Shown: positions 25,380-34,587 of the stretch, in pieces | Position numbering within the stretch: position 1 is the stretch's first letter | Layout: every line of letters starts with the position of its first letter | Assembly (NCBI RefSeq): GCF_963677945.1 | Contig: NZ_OY782578.1 | Location: 248,001 to 312,000 of the forward strand | Direction: 5' to 3' | Source of the DNA: an uncultured Bacteroides sp. | Lineage (GTDB): Bacteria; Bacteroidota; Bacteroidia; Bacteroidales; Bacteroidaceae | DNA: 64,000 bases | Program-made: the position numbers and the translations under genes | The notes under the pieces: generated by a model | Told to the model about the DNA's origin: nothing | Seen by the model: only the letters and a program-made list of their open reading frames with translations | The model's database searches: none

Positions 25380-27029
25380 ATGCATATAAAGTTAAAGAAC
25401 ACCTACTATATCTTTATTCTAGGATTAACAATTATATTTTATTCATGCGATCGCTTTCACCCAACTCTTACGAAAGCAGAAGCTCTTATGGAAGAACACC
25501 CAGATAGTTCTCTATCAATGCTACACAGCATAAAAAACCCGCAAAAGTTATCCGAAAAAGACTATGCACTCTATGCATTACTGGTTACGCAAGCAATGGA
25601 CAAAAACGACCTTGATCTGACCAAAGATACTTTATCGGACTATGCAGTTCGTTTCTTTGGCCAAAGCAAAGATTCCGTACATGCATACAAAGCTTTTTTT
25701 TACGCAGGAAGAGTAAATGAAGAAATGAAAAATGCCAATCAGGCAATAAACTATTATCTCAAGGCAGAAAGTTTTGCAAAAAACAGCAAAGATTATAAAT
25801 ACCTATACCTTATTAATTACTATTTAGGTAACTTATATATTCTACAAAATCTTTTCAAAGACGGTACCAAAACTCATAAAGAAACATATAAATACGCTTT
25901 AGCCTTAAATAATAAAACTTATGAATGTCTGTCCTTAAATAGAATAGGATTTGGATATTTCTGTCTAGAGAAAAATGATAGCGCTTTAATTTACATGCTA
26001 AAAGCTTTAAAAATAGTTCCTCAAAATAATAAAAATCTTATATCTGATATATACTTTAGAATATGTAGGATATACTGCAAAACATCTAAATATGAAGCAG
26101 CATTGCACTATTATAATAAAGTTATGGAATGTAAGCCAAAAGAAGAAGATCTAGGACCTTATTACTCTGCAGCAGGAGAGATCTATTATAAAATAGGAAA
26201 ATATGATTCTGCTGCTTACTATTTAAAGAAAAGTACAAACAGTAATGACATTTTTACAGTAGCATCAGCATATACACTTTTAGCAGATACATATGAAGCA
26301 CAAAAAGATATGAGTAAGGCTCTTGATTGCAGTAAGAAATTTAGTCTATATAGAGATACGATTGACGCACAAACTCAAAGTGAAGCGATTATTCAAACAC
26401 AAGCAATATACAAACATGATAAATTAAAAGATGAAAATCTGCTTTTAAAACAAAATAAAATAGAGAAAAACAAATCTTTTTACAGGCTTAGCTTATTTAC
26501 TAGTATTCTTATTCTATTGGGAGGTATTTTGTACTTCATAAATTATAAAAGAATACAAAAACAGAAAGAACAAATCAGACGAAATTTAGAGTTATTACAA
26601 GAGATAAAAATAGAAGAATTAAAAAAAGAAAAAGAACTTATAAACAAAGAAGCTGAATTAAAAACGGAATTTTATAAACGACTAAATTCAATAAGTATCC
26701 CAGGACTTATAAATTCATCCGATAGCAATAAAGAAGAACAATCCAACAATCACATCAAATTAACAGAACAAGATTGGAATAGAATTATTGAAAATACTGA
26801 TACTGTATTCAATAATTTCACGAAACGCCTAAAAGAAACCTTCCCCAAAATGAATGAGATGGATATTCGCTTGTGTTGCTTAATTAAAGTCCAGTTATCT
26901 CAATCTGAAATGGCAGATATTCTAAACATTGAAAAGGTCTCTATTAAAAGAAGAAAATTGCGTATCAGAAAAGATAAAATGATGATAAATGACGGAAGAA
27001 TATTAGATGAAATTGTTCTGAATTTCTAA
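25380..27029 (+). CDS. Lipid-anchored TPR protein with HTH-like C-terminus (probable sensor-regulator)
   Basis: A 549-aa protein. It begins with a lipoprotein-type signal (LTIIFYSC, Cys23; alternatively a membrane anchor). TPR helices (~residues 50-330) follow, then a transmembrane helix at ~370-388 (LSLFTSILILLGGILYFI) and a charged coiled coil (~390-430). The C-terminal 90-residue helical domain ends DIRLCCLIKVQLSQSEMADI...SIKRRKLRIRK, resembling a LuxR-type HTH. Bacteroidetes have many such TPR/TM/HTH proteins, thought to be one-component regulators acting across the inner membrane. The next gene, a small barrel, lies 200 nt downstream with its own promoter and may be a target. Confidence 0.85.
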   Translation: MHIKLKNTYYIFILGLTIIFYSCDRFHPTLTKAEALMEEHPDSSLSMLHSIKNPQKLSEKDYALYALLVTQAMDKNDLDLTKDTLSDYAVRFFGQSKDSVHAYKAFFYAGRVNEEMKNANQAINYYLKAESFAKNSKDYKYLYLINYYLGNLYILQNLFKDGTKTHKETYKYALALNNKTYECLSLNRIGFGYFCLEKNDSALIYMLKALKIVPQNNKNLISDIYFRICRIYCKTSKYEAALHYYNKVMECKPKEEDLGPYYSAAGEIYYKIGKYDSAAYYLKKSTNSNDIFTVASAYTLLADTYEAQKDMSKALDCSKKFSLYRDTIDAQTQSEAIIQTQAIYKHDKLKDENLLLKQNKIEKNKSFYRLSLFTSILILLGGILYFINYKRIQKQKEQIRRNLELLQEIKIEELKKEKELINKEAELKTEFYKRLNSISIPGLINSSDSNKEEQSNNHIKLTEQDWNRIIENTDTVFNNFTKRLKETFPKMNEMDIRLCCLIKVQLSQSEMADILNIEKVSIKRRKLRIRKDKMMINDGRILDEIVLNF

Positions 27030-27125
27030 CTTGTCGCCCATACCCCACAAACAAAATATGAGTAATATTCTATTATACAACAATTTAAACAAAGACAAGC
27101 ACTTTTTTAATGTCGCCCACTATTC

Positions 27126-27156
27126 TTTGCAAATCTGTATACATACAATACTTTTG
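27126..27156 (+). promoter_or_regulatory. Strong Bacteroides-type promoter for the beta-barrel gene
   Basis: TTTG at 27126-27129, a 19-nt spacer and TACTTTTG at 27149-27156, a full match to the consensus, 74 nt upstream of the ATG. Confidence 0.75.
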
Positions 27157-27229
27157 CCTTCGTCAATTTAATTAAAAACAGAATTCAAAAAGCAGGCACA
27201 ACAAGCCCTATTTTAAAACTATTAAAACA

Positions 27230-27790
27230 ATGAAAAAAATCACATTATTAATCTTCATTTTAGTATCTATAGTTATAGATGCAAATGCACAGTTTGGCGT
27301 TAAAGCCGGTTATTCAATGTCAAAATCAACAGGAACGGATGGAAGTTTCCTTCCTGGATTTTATGTTGGAGGGTTATATGATATAAAAGTATCTAAATCA
27401 TTTTATATCCAGCCACAATTATTGTTTTCATCAGAGGGAACAAAGTACAAGCAAGGAAGCAATACTTATTTAACAGAACACGCTTACTTTGCCGAACTAC
27501 CGGTTCTTGCCTCATACAGAGTGTATCTAAATAACAATAGCAGTTTTAATTTTAACCTCGGTCCGTATGCTTCTGTTGGTTTATTTGGTAAAACAAAATA
27601 TGGAAGTATTAAGGAAAATACATTTCAATCTGGTGTAGATCGAGTTGATTATGGTATAAAGGCCGGAATTGATTATGAAATGAATCATTTAATATATTCA
27701 ATTAGCTACAAACAAGGCTTACAAGACTTTGATATTTACGGAAAGGGAAAAACACTGAACTTATCTGTAGGTATAGGATACAAATTCTAG
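27230..27790 (+). CDS. Small outer-membrane beta-barrel protein (PorT/OMP_b-brl type)
   Basis: A 186-aa protein with a Sec signal peptide (about 20 residues, ending DANAQF). Alternating hydrophobic strands fit an eight-stranded barrel: FGVKAGYSMSKS, FYVGGLYDIKVS, YIQPQLLFSSEG and others. The end aromatic residue (GIGYKF) is typical for outer-membrane proteins. Length fits the outer membrane protein beta-barrel family common in Bacteroidetes. No ligand can be read. It is convergent with fumarase and shares a terminator. Confidence 0.9.
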   Translation: MKKITLLIFILVSIVIDANAQFGVKAGYSMSKSTGTDGSFLPGFYVGGLYDIKVSKSFYIQPQLLFSSEGTKYKQGSNTYLTEHAYFAELPVLASYRVYLNNNSSFNFNLGPYASVGLFGKTKYGSIKENTFQSGVDRVDYGIKAGIDYEMNHLIYSISYKQGLQDFDIYGKGKTLNLSVGIGYKF

Positions 27791-27802
27791 ACTGACTAAT
27801 AC

Positions 27803-27845
27803 AAAAAAGCCTCGGCTATTCAAGATTGAACGCCGAGGCTTTTCT
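27803..27845. terminator. Bidirectional terminator between barrel gene and fumarase
   Basis: GCCTCGGC (27809-27816) pairs with GCCGAGGC (27832-27839), with A-run on one side and T-run on the other, so it can serve both convergent genes. Confidence 0.92.
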
Positions 27846-27862
27846 ATCATTAATCTCTTAAA

Positions 27863-29503
27863 TTACTTACAGCTAACACAAATCGGTTTGATTTGTTTGA
27901 AGAAGTCGTTACCCTTATTATCAACCAGGATAAATGCAGGGAAGTTTTCAACTTCAATCTTCCAGATAGCTTCCATACCCAATTCAGGATATTCAAGACA
28001 TTCTACCTTCTTAATGTTATTCTGAGCAAGGATAGCAGCTGGTCCACCAATACTACCTAAGTAGAAACCACCATGCTTCTGGCAAGCATCAGTAACTTGC
28101 TGGCTACGGTTACCTTTAGCAATCATAATCATGCTACCACCATTTTCCTGGAACAAATCAACATAAGAGTCCATACGTCCGGCAGTTGTTGGTCCGAAAG
28201 AACCAGAAGGCATTCCGGCTGGAGTCTTAGCAGGACCAGCGTAATAGATTGGGTGATCTTTAATGTATTGAGGAAGACCTAAACCCGCTTCGATACGTTC
28301 GTTCAGTTTTGCATGTGCAATGTCACGACCAACGATGATTGTTCCGTTCAAAGACAAACGAGTTGAAACAGGATATTTATCAAGTTCCTTCAGGATATCA
28401 GCCATTGGTTGGTTCAAGTTGATCTTTACAGCATCACCTTCGCCTGCGTTACGCAATTCTTCAGGGATGTATTGTCCTGGATTATCTTCCATCTTTTCAA
28501 TCCAGATACCGTCTTTATTGATCTTAGCCTTGATATTTCTATCTGCAGAACAAGATACACCCATACCAACTGGGCAAGAAGCTCCGTGGCGTGGCAAGCG
28601 GACAATACGAATATCATGAGCAAAGTATTTACCACCAAACTGCGCACCTAAGCCCATACGTTGAGCTTCAAGAAGTACTTGCTTTTCTAGTTCAACATCA
28701 CGGAAAGCCTGTCCGCCTTCATTTCCAGAAGTTGGTAAGTTATCGTAATATTTAGCAGAAGCCAGTTTTACAGTTTTCAGGTTAGTTTCAGCAGAAGTTC
28801 CACCAATACAGAAAGCAATGTGGTAAGGAGGACAAGCCGCAGTACCAAGAGTTTTCATCTTTTCAACCAAGAAAGGAACCAGTTTACCTGGGTTAAGTAA
28901 TGCTTTAGTTTCCTGATACAAATATGTTTTGTTGGCCGAGCCACCACCTTTAGCTATGCAAAGGAATTTATACTCAGCACCTTGAACTGCATAAAGATCG
29001 ATTTGTGCAGGAAGGTTGCATCCTGTATTAATCTCTTTGTACATATCCAAAGGAACGTTCTGAGAATAACGAAGATTCTCTTCTGTGTAAGTCTTATATA
29101 CACCTTTTGAAAGAGCTTCTTCATCGTTTCCTTCTGTAAAAACCTGCTGACCTTTTTTACCTACAATAATTGCAGTACCGGTATCCTGACAGAAAGGAAG
29201 CTTTCCTTTTGCAGCAACTTCTGCATTTCTAAGGAAAGTTAACGCTACAAATTTATCATTTTCACTAGCTTCCGGATCAGAAAGAATCTTAGCTACTTGT
29301 TTCTGATGTTCAGGACGTAGCATAAAAGCTACATCACGGAAAGCAGCATTAGCCAACTTTGTTAGTCCTTCTGCATCTACCTTAAGGATTTCTTTTCCTT
29401 CGAATTCACTTACTGAAACATGTTCTTTGGTAAGTAAATAATACTCAGTTTCATCTTTTCCCATTGGGAACGGAGCCTGATACTTAAACGGGGGTGTTGC
29501 CAT
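27863..29503 (-). CDS. Class I (iron-sulfur) fumarate hydratase
   Basis: A 546-aa enzyme that interconverts fumarate and malate, part of the fumarate-respiration branch by which Bacteroides makes succinate. Family motifs include [42 protein letters not shown] and [17 protein letters not shown]-terminal fumarase beta domain contains [15 protein letters not shown]. Cysteines for the 4Fe-4S cluster are present (FCQDTG, TGCNLP, GGTSA region). Start [18 protein letters not shown] at 29503 is preferred to an ATG 11 codons upstream. Confidence 0.95.
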   Translation of the reverse strand: MATPPFKYQAPFPMGKDETEYYLLTKEHVSVSEFEGKEILKVDAEGLTKLANAAFRDVAFMLRPEHQKQVAKILSDPEASENDKFVALTFLRNAEVAAKGKLPFCQDTGTAIIVGKKGQQVFTEGNDEEALSKGVYKTYTEENLRYSQNVPLDMYKEINTGCNLPAQIDLYAVQGAEYKFLCIAKGGGSANKTYLYQETKALLNPGKLVPFLVEKMKTLGTAACPPYHIAFCIGGTSAETNLKTVKLASAKYYDNLPTSGNEGGQAFRDVELEKQVLLEAQRMGLGAQFGGKYFAHDIRIVRLPRHGASCPVGMGVSCSADRNIKAKINKDGIWIEKMEDNPGQYIPEELRNAGEGDAVKINLNQPMADILKELDKYPVSTRLSLNGTIIVGRDIAHAKLNERIEAGLGLPQYIKDHPIYYAGPAKTPAGMPSGSFGPTTAGRMDSYVDLFQENGGSMIMIAKGNRSQQVTDACQKHGGFYLGSIGGPAAILAQNNIKKVECLEYPELGMEAIWKIEVENFPAFILVDNKGNDFFKQIKPICVSCK

Positions 29504-29536
29504 ATCTTTATTATTTTTAAATAAAATTCGTGCCAC

Positions 29537-29764
29537 AAAGATACTAAAAAACTCTTCTAAGGAATTTGATTAAAGGATAATTCTTCTTAACCAGAGTAAA
29601 AAGGAAGATAAAAAACTCATAAATAAACACATAACACTTTTTAACCTTGATTTTTCATTTCTGAAGCAAACTTATAAGGAGGTTTTCTGACAATACGTTT
29701 TACTTTTTAAGTTAAAAGGCTGATTATAAGCTGCGGAAAAATTAGTTCCACCACCTATAATAAC
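29537..29764. other. Intergenic region upstream of fumarase
   Basis: AT-rich and without a gene. It holds the fumarase leader and the sequence after the DUF4954 gene. Nothing specific beyond the hairpin at 29765. Confidence 0.5.
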
Positions 29765-29810
29765 AAAAAATGCCACCTGTTTTTCCGCAAAGGAAACAGA
29801 TCGCATTTTC
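29765..29810 (-). terminator. Terminator downstream of the DUF4954 gene
   Basis: Read on the minus strand: AAAATGC, an inner stem CTGTTTCC/GGAAAAACAG, GCATTTTTT. The T-run follows the second arm, ~75 nt beyond the stop. Confidence 0.7.
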
Positions 29811-29885
29811 GTTATATATCGGCCAGAAAATCTGGAGAATCAGATTAAAATCCTAGCTTCTTACAGATTCATATTTCGTTTATCA

Positions 29886-31874
29886 TTAAGCTAAATGACC
29901 AATTCTATTAATCAGTTCATTGCCCAGAACAGTTTTATCGTCAATATGCTTCAGAACGGCTGTAACAAAAGGATTGCTTTCAAAGACTCCTCTTACCTGC
30001 TCAAAATCCTGTTCCTTTTCCTCACGTGAACCGTCGGCACCAAATCCTGTCATGGATGATAATGAGAATTCCTTTTTAGCATCGGCATAAACCATCTTGT
30101 CCAATCCAATAACAGCTTCTTTCCACTGATTAACAATATTGATAATATCCTGAACAGTTATCTCATCCGGATTCAGTTTATAGAATTCCTGTATTTTATT
30201 ATATGCCCATGTCCATTCATAGGTATAATAGTTTTGGTGCATCGTTTCAAAAGAGGTATTCATTTCATCCAGACGGTTAATATCTCCATTCTCAATTCCA
30301 TCCAATAGTTTATCAACTTCACTTTTGGGAGCAATCAATCCGGAAACATCTACCCACTCGCCCAAACCGATTTCGGTATCCGGCTTTAAGCGGGCACGAA
30401 TCTCTTCACAATTTTTAAAATCAACACCTTCAAGTCTCTTTATTATTGAATTACCCAAAAACTTTTGTATAGCAATCTCATAAAAACCAATACCTTTATT
30501 CAAAGAGCTGTTCTTTATCTTGGCACTTTGGAATGAATAGATTTCGGAAGTTTCACCAGACACCCGTTTCAGTTCTTTCAGAATTTCTCGCCCTTTAAAC
30601 ATTTTCTGAATGGTATACGGACTAAGAAGATTATAATTAATATAATCGAGTTTATTAGGATCTTTACGTTTATCACGTTTCGGCCATTTCTGAGCATCAC
30701 GAATGGTTCCTACACTTCGCAAATTAACTCCCGGAACCAAGTATGTAGTATTTCCCTGCTCTATCAGATAAGAGAAAGGAAGATTTGAAGTATCGGCATG
30801 ATTAACATGACGTCCCATCACTAGTGAGAAAGCTCCTACACGTGCCGGCCACAGTATATATGAATCGGAAGTGGTTTTTGCTCCGCGTTCTAATGTTCCT
30901 TGATGGATTGGCCCAAGTTTATACATGTGATTACTTTGGTTAGAACCTGAACCTGCATTCATAAACGAAAACATACCCGCAATAAGTAATGTAGATTTAT
31001 GATGGGTAACAGTAAACGGTCCGGCAAAAATAGCACAAGCTTCACCATTCTCCCCCTGACAGTTGCTAAAGAACAAAGAATCGGAAGCAGAATAGTTATG
31101 CCCCAACTGACAAGCTTGCCCCACAAAACAACGACTCAGCATTGTTCCATCATCAACATGAGAACCGGAAGATATTATAAAGTCTTCACAGATTACTCCA
31201 TATCCAATGTGAACCGGTGCATCTGCATTACTGTTTATGCTACCATTTTTTAAACGACAAGTACCTTCCATATAACAATAATCGCCAATACGAACATTTT
31301 TGATGGATCCTGTATTAACAATCATTACATGAGAACCTATTAATCCGATATCAGATGCATGTTTGTTGGAATAGAAGTCTGTGATTTCCTTAATGCGGTT
31401 AATCAGTTCCGGACGATGACGATAAAGAGCCAGGATATATGCCTGATGTGCTGAAAGTTTATCATTAATCAGCACTTCACGGCCTCCGGTTTCATTAAGT
31501 ACTGCAACCTCTACCCCATTACCAAACTTGCTTACTCCATCGACCATTATAATATCTACATTTTCGATGAATGTATGGTCGCCTATCTCGTAGTTTGCAA
31601 TATAATTCTGAATATTTTCAATACAACAGCAATCACCCACAGTTACATTATGCAGAGTGACATGTCTTAATCCTGCATGTTTCTTTATTCCACCTTTTAA
31701 GGTAAACTCGCCATCAAATGATCCTAGCTTAACATTTCCCGAAAAGCGAGTATGATGAACATAAGCTGTATTAAAATCTGATGAAACAAACACATTGTTC
31801 CAATCGTCGGCCAAACACGACTGACTTTTCAACTGAAGAATTTCATCCTCAGTAAGTATGCGATACGTTTTCAT
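29886..31874 (-). CDS. DUF4954 family protein
   Basis: A 662-aa protein conserved in Bacteroidales. Much of it consists of short Ile/Val/Gly-rich hexapeptide-like strand repeats (GDHTFIENVDIIMVDG, IGDYCYMEGTCRL, SGSHVDDGTMLSRCFVG), suggesting a left-handed beta helix such as is found in sugar-nucleotide acyltransferases. The C-terminal ~200 residues are helical. No signal peptide is present. The substrate is unknown; a nucleotide-sugar acyltransferase-like role is only a fold-based inference. It ends 30 nt downstream of hflX on the same strand. Confidence 0.9.
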   Translation of the reverse strand: MKTYRILTEDEILQLKSQSCLADDWNNVFVSSDFNTAYVHHTRFSGNVKLGSFDGEFTLKGGIKKHAGLRHVTLHNVTVGDCCCIENIQNYIANYEIGDHTFIENVDIIMVDGVSKFGNGVEVAVLNETGGREVLINDKLSAHQAYILALYRHRPELINRIKEITDFYSNKHASDIGLIGSHVMIVNTGSIKNVRIGDYCYMEGTCRLKNGSINSNADAPVHIGYGVICEDFIISSGSHVDDGTMLSRCFVGQACQLGHNYSASDSLFFSNCQGENGEACAIFAGPFTVTHHKSTLLIAGMFSFMNAGSGSNQSNHMYKLGPIHQGTLERGAKTTSDSYILWPARVGAFSLVMGRHVNHADTSNLPFSYLIEQGNTTYLVPGVNLRSVGTIRDAQKWPKRDKRKDPNKLDYINYNLLSPYTIQKMFKGREILKELKRVSGETSEIYSFQSAKIKNSSLNKGIGFYEIAIQKFLGNSIIKRLEGVDFKNCEEIRARLKPDTEIGLGEWVDVSGLIAPKSEVDKLLDGIENGDINRLDEMNTSFETMHQNYYTYEWTWAYNKIQEFYKLNPDEITVQDIINIVNQWKEAVIGLDKMVYADAKKEFSLSSMTGFGADGSREEKEQDFEQVRGVFESNPFVTAVLKHIDDKTVLGNELINRIGHLA

Positions 31875-31904
31875 AAAATTATTTAGATTGTATTTTCAGT
31901 TTAT

Positions 31905-33152
31905 TTATTCGCTTATATCTTCATCGTAGATCTGGAAAAGGAAATCATTATAAGGGAATCTCTGTACATGCAGTTCCTTAACCTTTTCATACAACAAATC
32001 TTTCAACTCATCAATATTTTCTTTTTCACGGGCAGAGATAAAAATACAGTTCTTATTGAGTTTAGCCATCCATGTACTTTCCAGTTCGTAAAGAGTTCTA
32101 TTCTCTTTTGTCTTTGGAGTCAGATCATCCTCTTCTTTCTTTATGTAAGTATACGCATCTACTTTATTAAAGACAAGAATACAAGGCTTTCCGCCTCCAC
32201 CAATATCATTGAGAGTTTTGCTTACCACTTCAATCTGCTCTTCAAATCCCGGGTGAGAGATATCAACAACATGCACTAACAAGTCGGCTTCTCTAACTTC
32301 ATCCAATGTTGATTTAAAGGATTCAACCAAATCAGTTGGCAATTTGCGGATAAACCCAACAGTGTCTGACAGCAGGAAAGGAAGATTATTAATAATTACC
32401 TTACGTACAGTAGTATCGAGTGTGGCAAAAAGTTTATTCTCTGCAAAGACCTCACTCTTGGCCATCAAATTCATTAACGTTGATTTTCCTACGTTTGTAT
32501 ATCCAACCAATGCTACACGGATCATCCTTCCACGATTCTTTCTTTGAGTAGCTTTCTGTCTGTCTATTTCCACCAGTTGCTGTTTAAGAAGAGACATTCT
32601 GTTAAGGATAATACGCTTATCCATTTCGAGCTGTGTTTCACCCGGTCCACGAAGCCCCACAGAACCCCCTTTACCACCGCCGGAGCTACCGCTCTGTCGT
32701 TCCAAGTGAGTCCATAAACGTGTTAATCGTGGCAACATGTATTTGTACTGTGCCAGCTCTACCTGCGTCTTAGCATTTGCTGTTTGAGCACGCATGGCGA
32801 ATATATCAAGAATCAGTGAAGTACGGTCGAGTATCTTCACTTGCAGTTCAGCTTCAATATTACGAAGTTGTTTCGCAGAAAGTTCATCATCAAAGATGAC
32901 CATCCCTATTTCTTCATTTTCGGTAATATACTCTTTTATTTCCTGCAATTTTCCCTTCCCCACAAAGGTTACAGAGTTTGCAGTATCCAGTCTTTGCGTG
33001 AATTTACGCACCACCTCCGCCCCTGCCGTCTCGGCAAGAAAAGCAAGTTCCTCAAGGTATTCATTCGTTTTTCTCTCATCCTGTGTCTGGGTGATCAGAG
33101 CAACCAAAACAGCCTTCTCTGTTTGCGCTTCGGAAATAACAAATTCTTTCAT
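31905..33152 (-). CDS. hflX: GTPase HflX
   Basis: A 415-aa ribosome-associated GTPase that rescues stalled or heat-damaged ribosomes. It has the HflX N-terminal domain (residues 1-190, ending GSSGGGKGGSVGLRGPGETQLE), then G1 GYTNVGKST, G3 DTVGFIRKLP, G4 NKVD and a short C-terminal domain. Length and motifs are normal. The promoter -7 box (TATATTTG on the minus strand at 33182-33175) lies 23 nt upstream of the ATG. Confidence 0.96.
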   Translation of the reverse strand: MKEFVISEAQTEKAVLVALITQTQDERKTNEYLEELAFLAETAGAEVVRKFTQRLDTANSVTFVGKGKLQEIKEYITENEEIGMVIFDDELSAKQLRNIEAELQVKILDRTSLILDIFAMRAQTANAKTQVELAQYKYMLPRLTRLWTHLERQSGSSGGGKGGSVGLRGPGETQLEMDKRIILNRMSLLKQQLVEIDRQKATQRKNRGRMIRVALVGYTNVGKSTLMNLMAKSEVFAENKLFATLDTTVRKVIINNLPFLLSDTVGFIRKLPTDLVESFKSTLDEVREADLLVHVVDISHPGFEEQIEVVSKTLNDIGGGGKPCILVFNKVDAYTYIKKEEDDLTPKTKENRTLYELESTWMAKLNKNCIFISAREKENIDELKDLLYEKVKELHVQRFPYNDFLFQIYDEDISE

Positions 33153-33174
33153 CGTCTTTATTTATAAATGTGCG

Positions 33175-33212
33175 CAAATATACATATTCTATGTGAAAAA
33201 CCTGTACATTTG
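33175..33212. promoter_or_regulatory. Divergent -7 boxes of hflX and the serine hydrolase
   Basis: Minus strand TATATTTG (33182-33175) for hflX, plus strand TACATTTG (33205-33212) for the serine hydrolase gene. Neither has a clear TTTG at -33. Confidence 0.5.
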
Positions 33213-33240
33213 TTTTTTATTGACACTAAATTTTAGTTTT

Positions 33241-34452
33241 ATGAATACTTTTTCTTTCGTAAGGAATCAAACAATTGGAATCGCTCTCACTTTTTTAAGT
33301 GTTACAATGAATAGCTTTTCTCAGATTAACAGTCATCAGCTGAATATTAATCTTACAGCTATACAGAAGAAATCAAATCTACCCGGATTTGCTATCGGAA
33401 TTATTAAAAATGATTCGGTTATCTTTTCTGAAGGATATGGATTTGCGGACAAGAAAAAAAAACTGCCATATACTCCGGAAACTATTCAGCCAATAGCTTC
33501 TGTTAGTAAAACCTTCATTGGATTTGCATTAATGAAGGCTGTAGATCTTGGCTATTTTACTCTCGAAACAGACATAAACGAAATACTACCTTTTAAGATT
33601 ACTAATCCGAATTATCCAAAGGACAAAATAAAAATCAAAGATCTTGCAACTCATACATCAGGCTTGATTGACAATGATACAACATATATTAAAGCATATT
33701 GTTTAGGAAATAAGCCTTCGATGGAGCTAAAGGCCTTTTTAGAAAATTACTATTCGGAAGGAGGAGAATATTACTCAAAAGCTAATTTCGGAAACTCCGA
33801 AGCAAGCAAGGAATATAAATATAGTAATATTGCAAGTTCGCTGGCAGCCTACCTAATTGAGATCAAAGCAGGAATACATTTTTATGAATTTACAGATAAA
33901 TACATATTTAACCCAATGAAGATGAGCAATACTTCATGGTTTTATAATGAAAAGGATGGTTCAAATTATGCCTTACTTTACGAGGTTAACAAACAATCAT
34001 TGCCCATTTACAAAGAACTTCTAAACAAAGATAAGAGTCTGAAATCTTATTCATGTATAACTTATCCGGATGGTAGTCTGAAAAGCTCTGTAAACGATTT
34101 ACTAAAGTATCTGAGAATAATGATAGAAGGGTATTCCAACAACTCGGACTTACTTACCCCGGAATCATTTAAAATGCTTTTCGAAAAACAATATAATGAT
34201 AACACTATGCCGGCAGATATGAGTCCATCAGAACCAAACAGAGCTATTTTCTGGGCATACAACAGAAAAGGTAAGCTATCTCACAACGGAAGCGATCCTG
34301 GTATAACCTCATTCATTTCATTCGATCCTAATACTAGAGTAGGTAAAGTGTTACTTATAAATACTCAAATAGAAGGAGATGATAATATTAGGACGGTAGA
34401 ATTCTGCAAACAGATTATCATGGAAATAGAAAACTTCGAGAAAGGACTTTAA
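33241..34452 (+). CDS. Serine hydrolase of the class C beta-lactamase/penicillin-binding family
   Basis: A 403-aa secreted protein with a signal peptide (~28 residues, ending NSFSQ). The beta-lactamase fold motifs are SVSK (Ser87-Lys90, nucleophile and base), YSN (194-196) and HNGSDPG (from 348, KTG-box equivalent). A much longer open frame extends upstream into hflX on the opposite strand; the start at 33241 is chosen because it gives a clean signal peptide and follows the -7 box. Such proteins are often D-aminopeptidases, esterases or PBP-like, and beta-lactamase activity cannot be assumed. The gene stands alone. Confidence 0.92.
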   Translation: MNTFSFVRNQTIGIALTFLSVTMNSFSQINSHQLNINLTAIQKKSNLPGFAIGIIKNDSVIFSEGYGFADKKKKLPYTPETIQPIASVSKTFIGFALMKAVDLGYFTLETDINEILPFKITNPNYPKDKIKIKDLATHTSGLIDNDTTYIKAYCLGNKPSMELKAFLENYYSEGGEYYSKANFGNSEASKEYKYSNIASSLAAYLIEIKAGIHFYEFTDKYIFNPMKMSNTSWFYNEKDGSNYALLYEVNKQSLPIYKELLNKDKSLKSYSCITYPDGSLKSSVNDLLKYLRIMIEGYSNNSDLLTPESFKMLFEKQYNDNTMPADMSPSEPNRAIFWAYNRKGKLSHNGSDPGITSFISFDPNTRVGKVLLINTQIEGDDNIRTVEFCKQIIMEIENFEKGL

Positions 34453-34506
34453 TAAAAGCATATTCTTGTAGGCAAAAGAAGTCTGCCATCTGAAATATAA
34501 TCAAAA

Positions 34507-34541
34507 AAAAAGAGATTATCTATCACAGATAATCTCTTTTA
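34507..34541. terminator. Bidirectional terminator between serine hydrolase and SusD
   Basis: AGAGATTATCT (34511-34521) pairs with AGATAATCTCT (34527-34537) with loop ATCAC and flanking A and T runs, fitting both convergent genes. Confidence 0.92.
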
Positions 34542-34587
34542 TATTTATGTAAAGTCAAAACTAATAGACAGTTTTACTACCTATTCA

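Noticed and set aside
32794-33240. N-terminal extension of the serine hydrolase
   Set aside because: It runs antisense through hflX and the divergent promoters; the start at 33241 gives a normal signal peptide.
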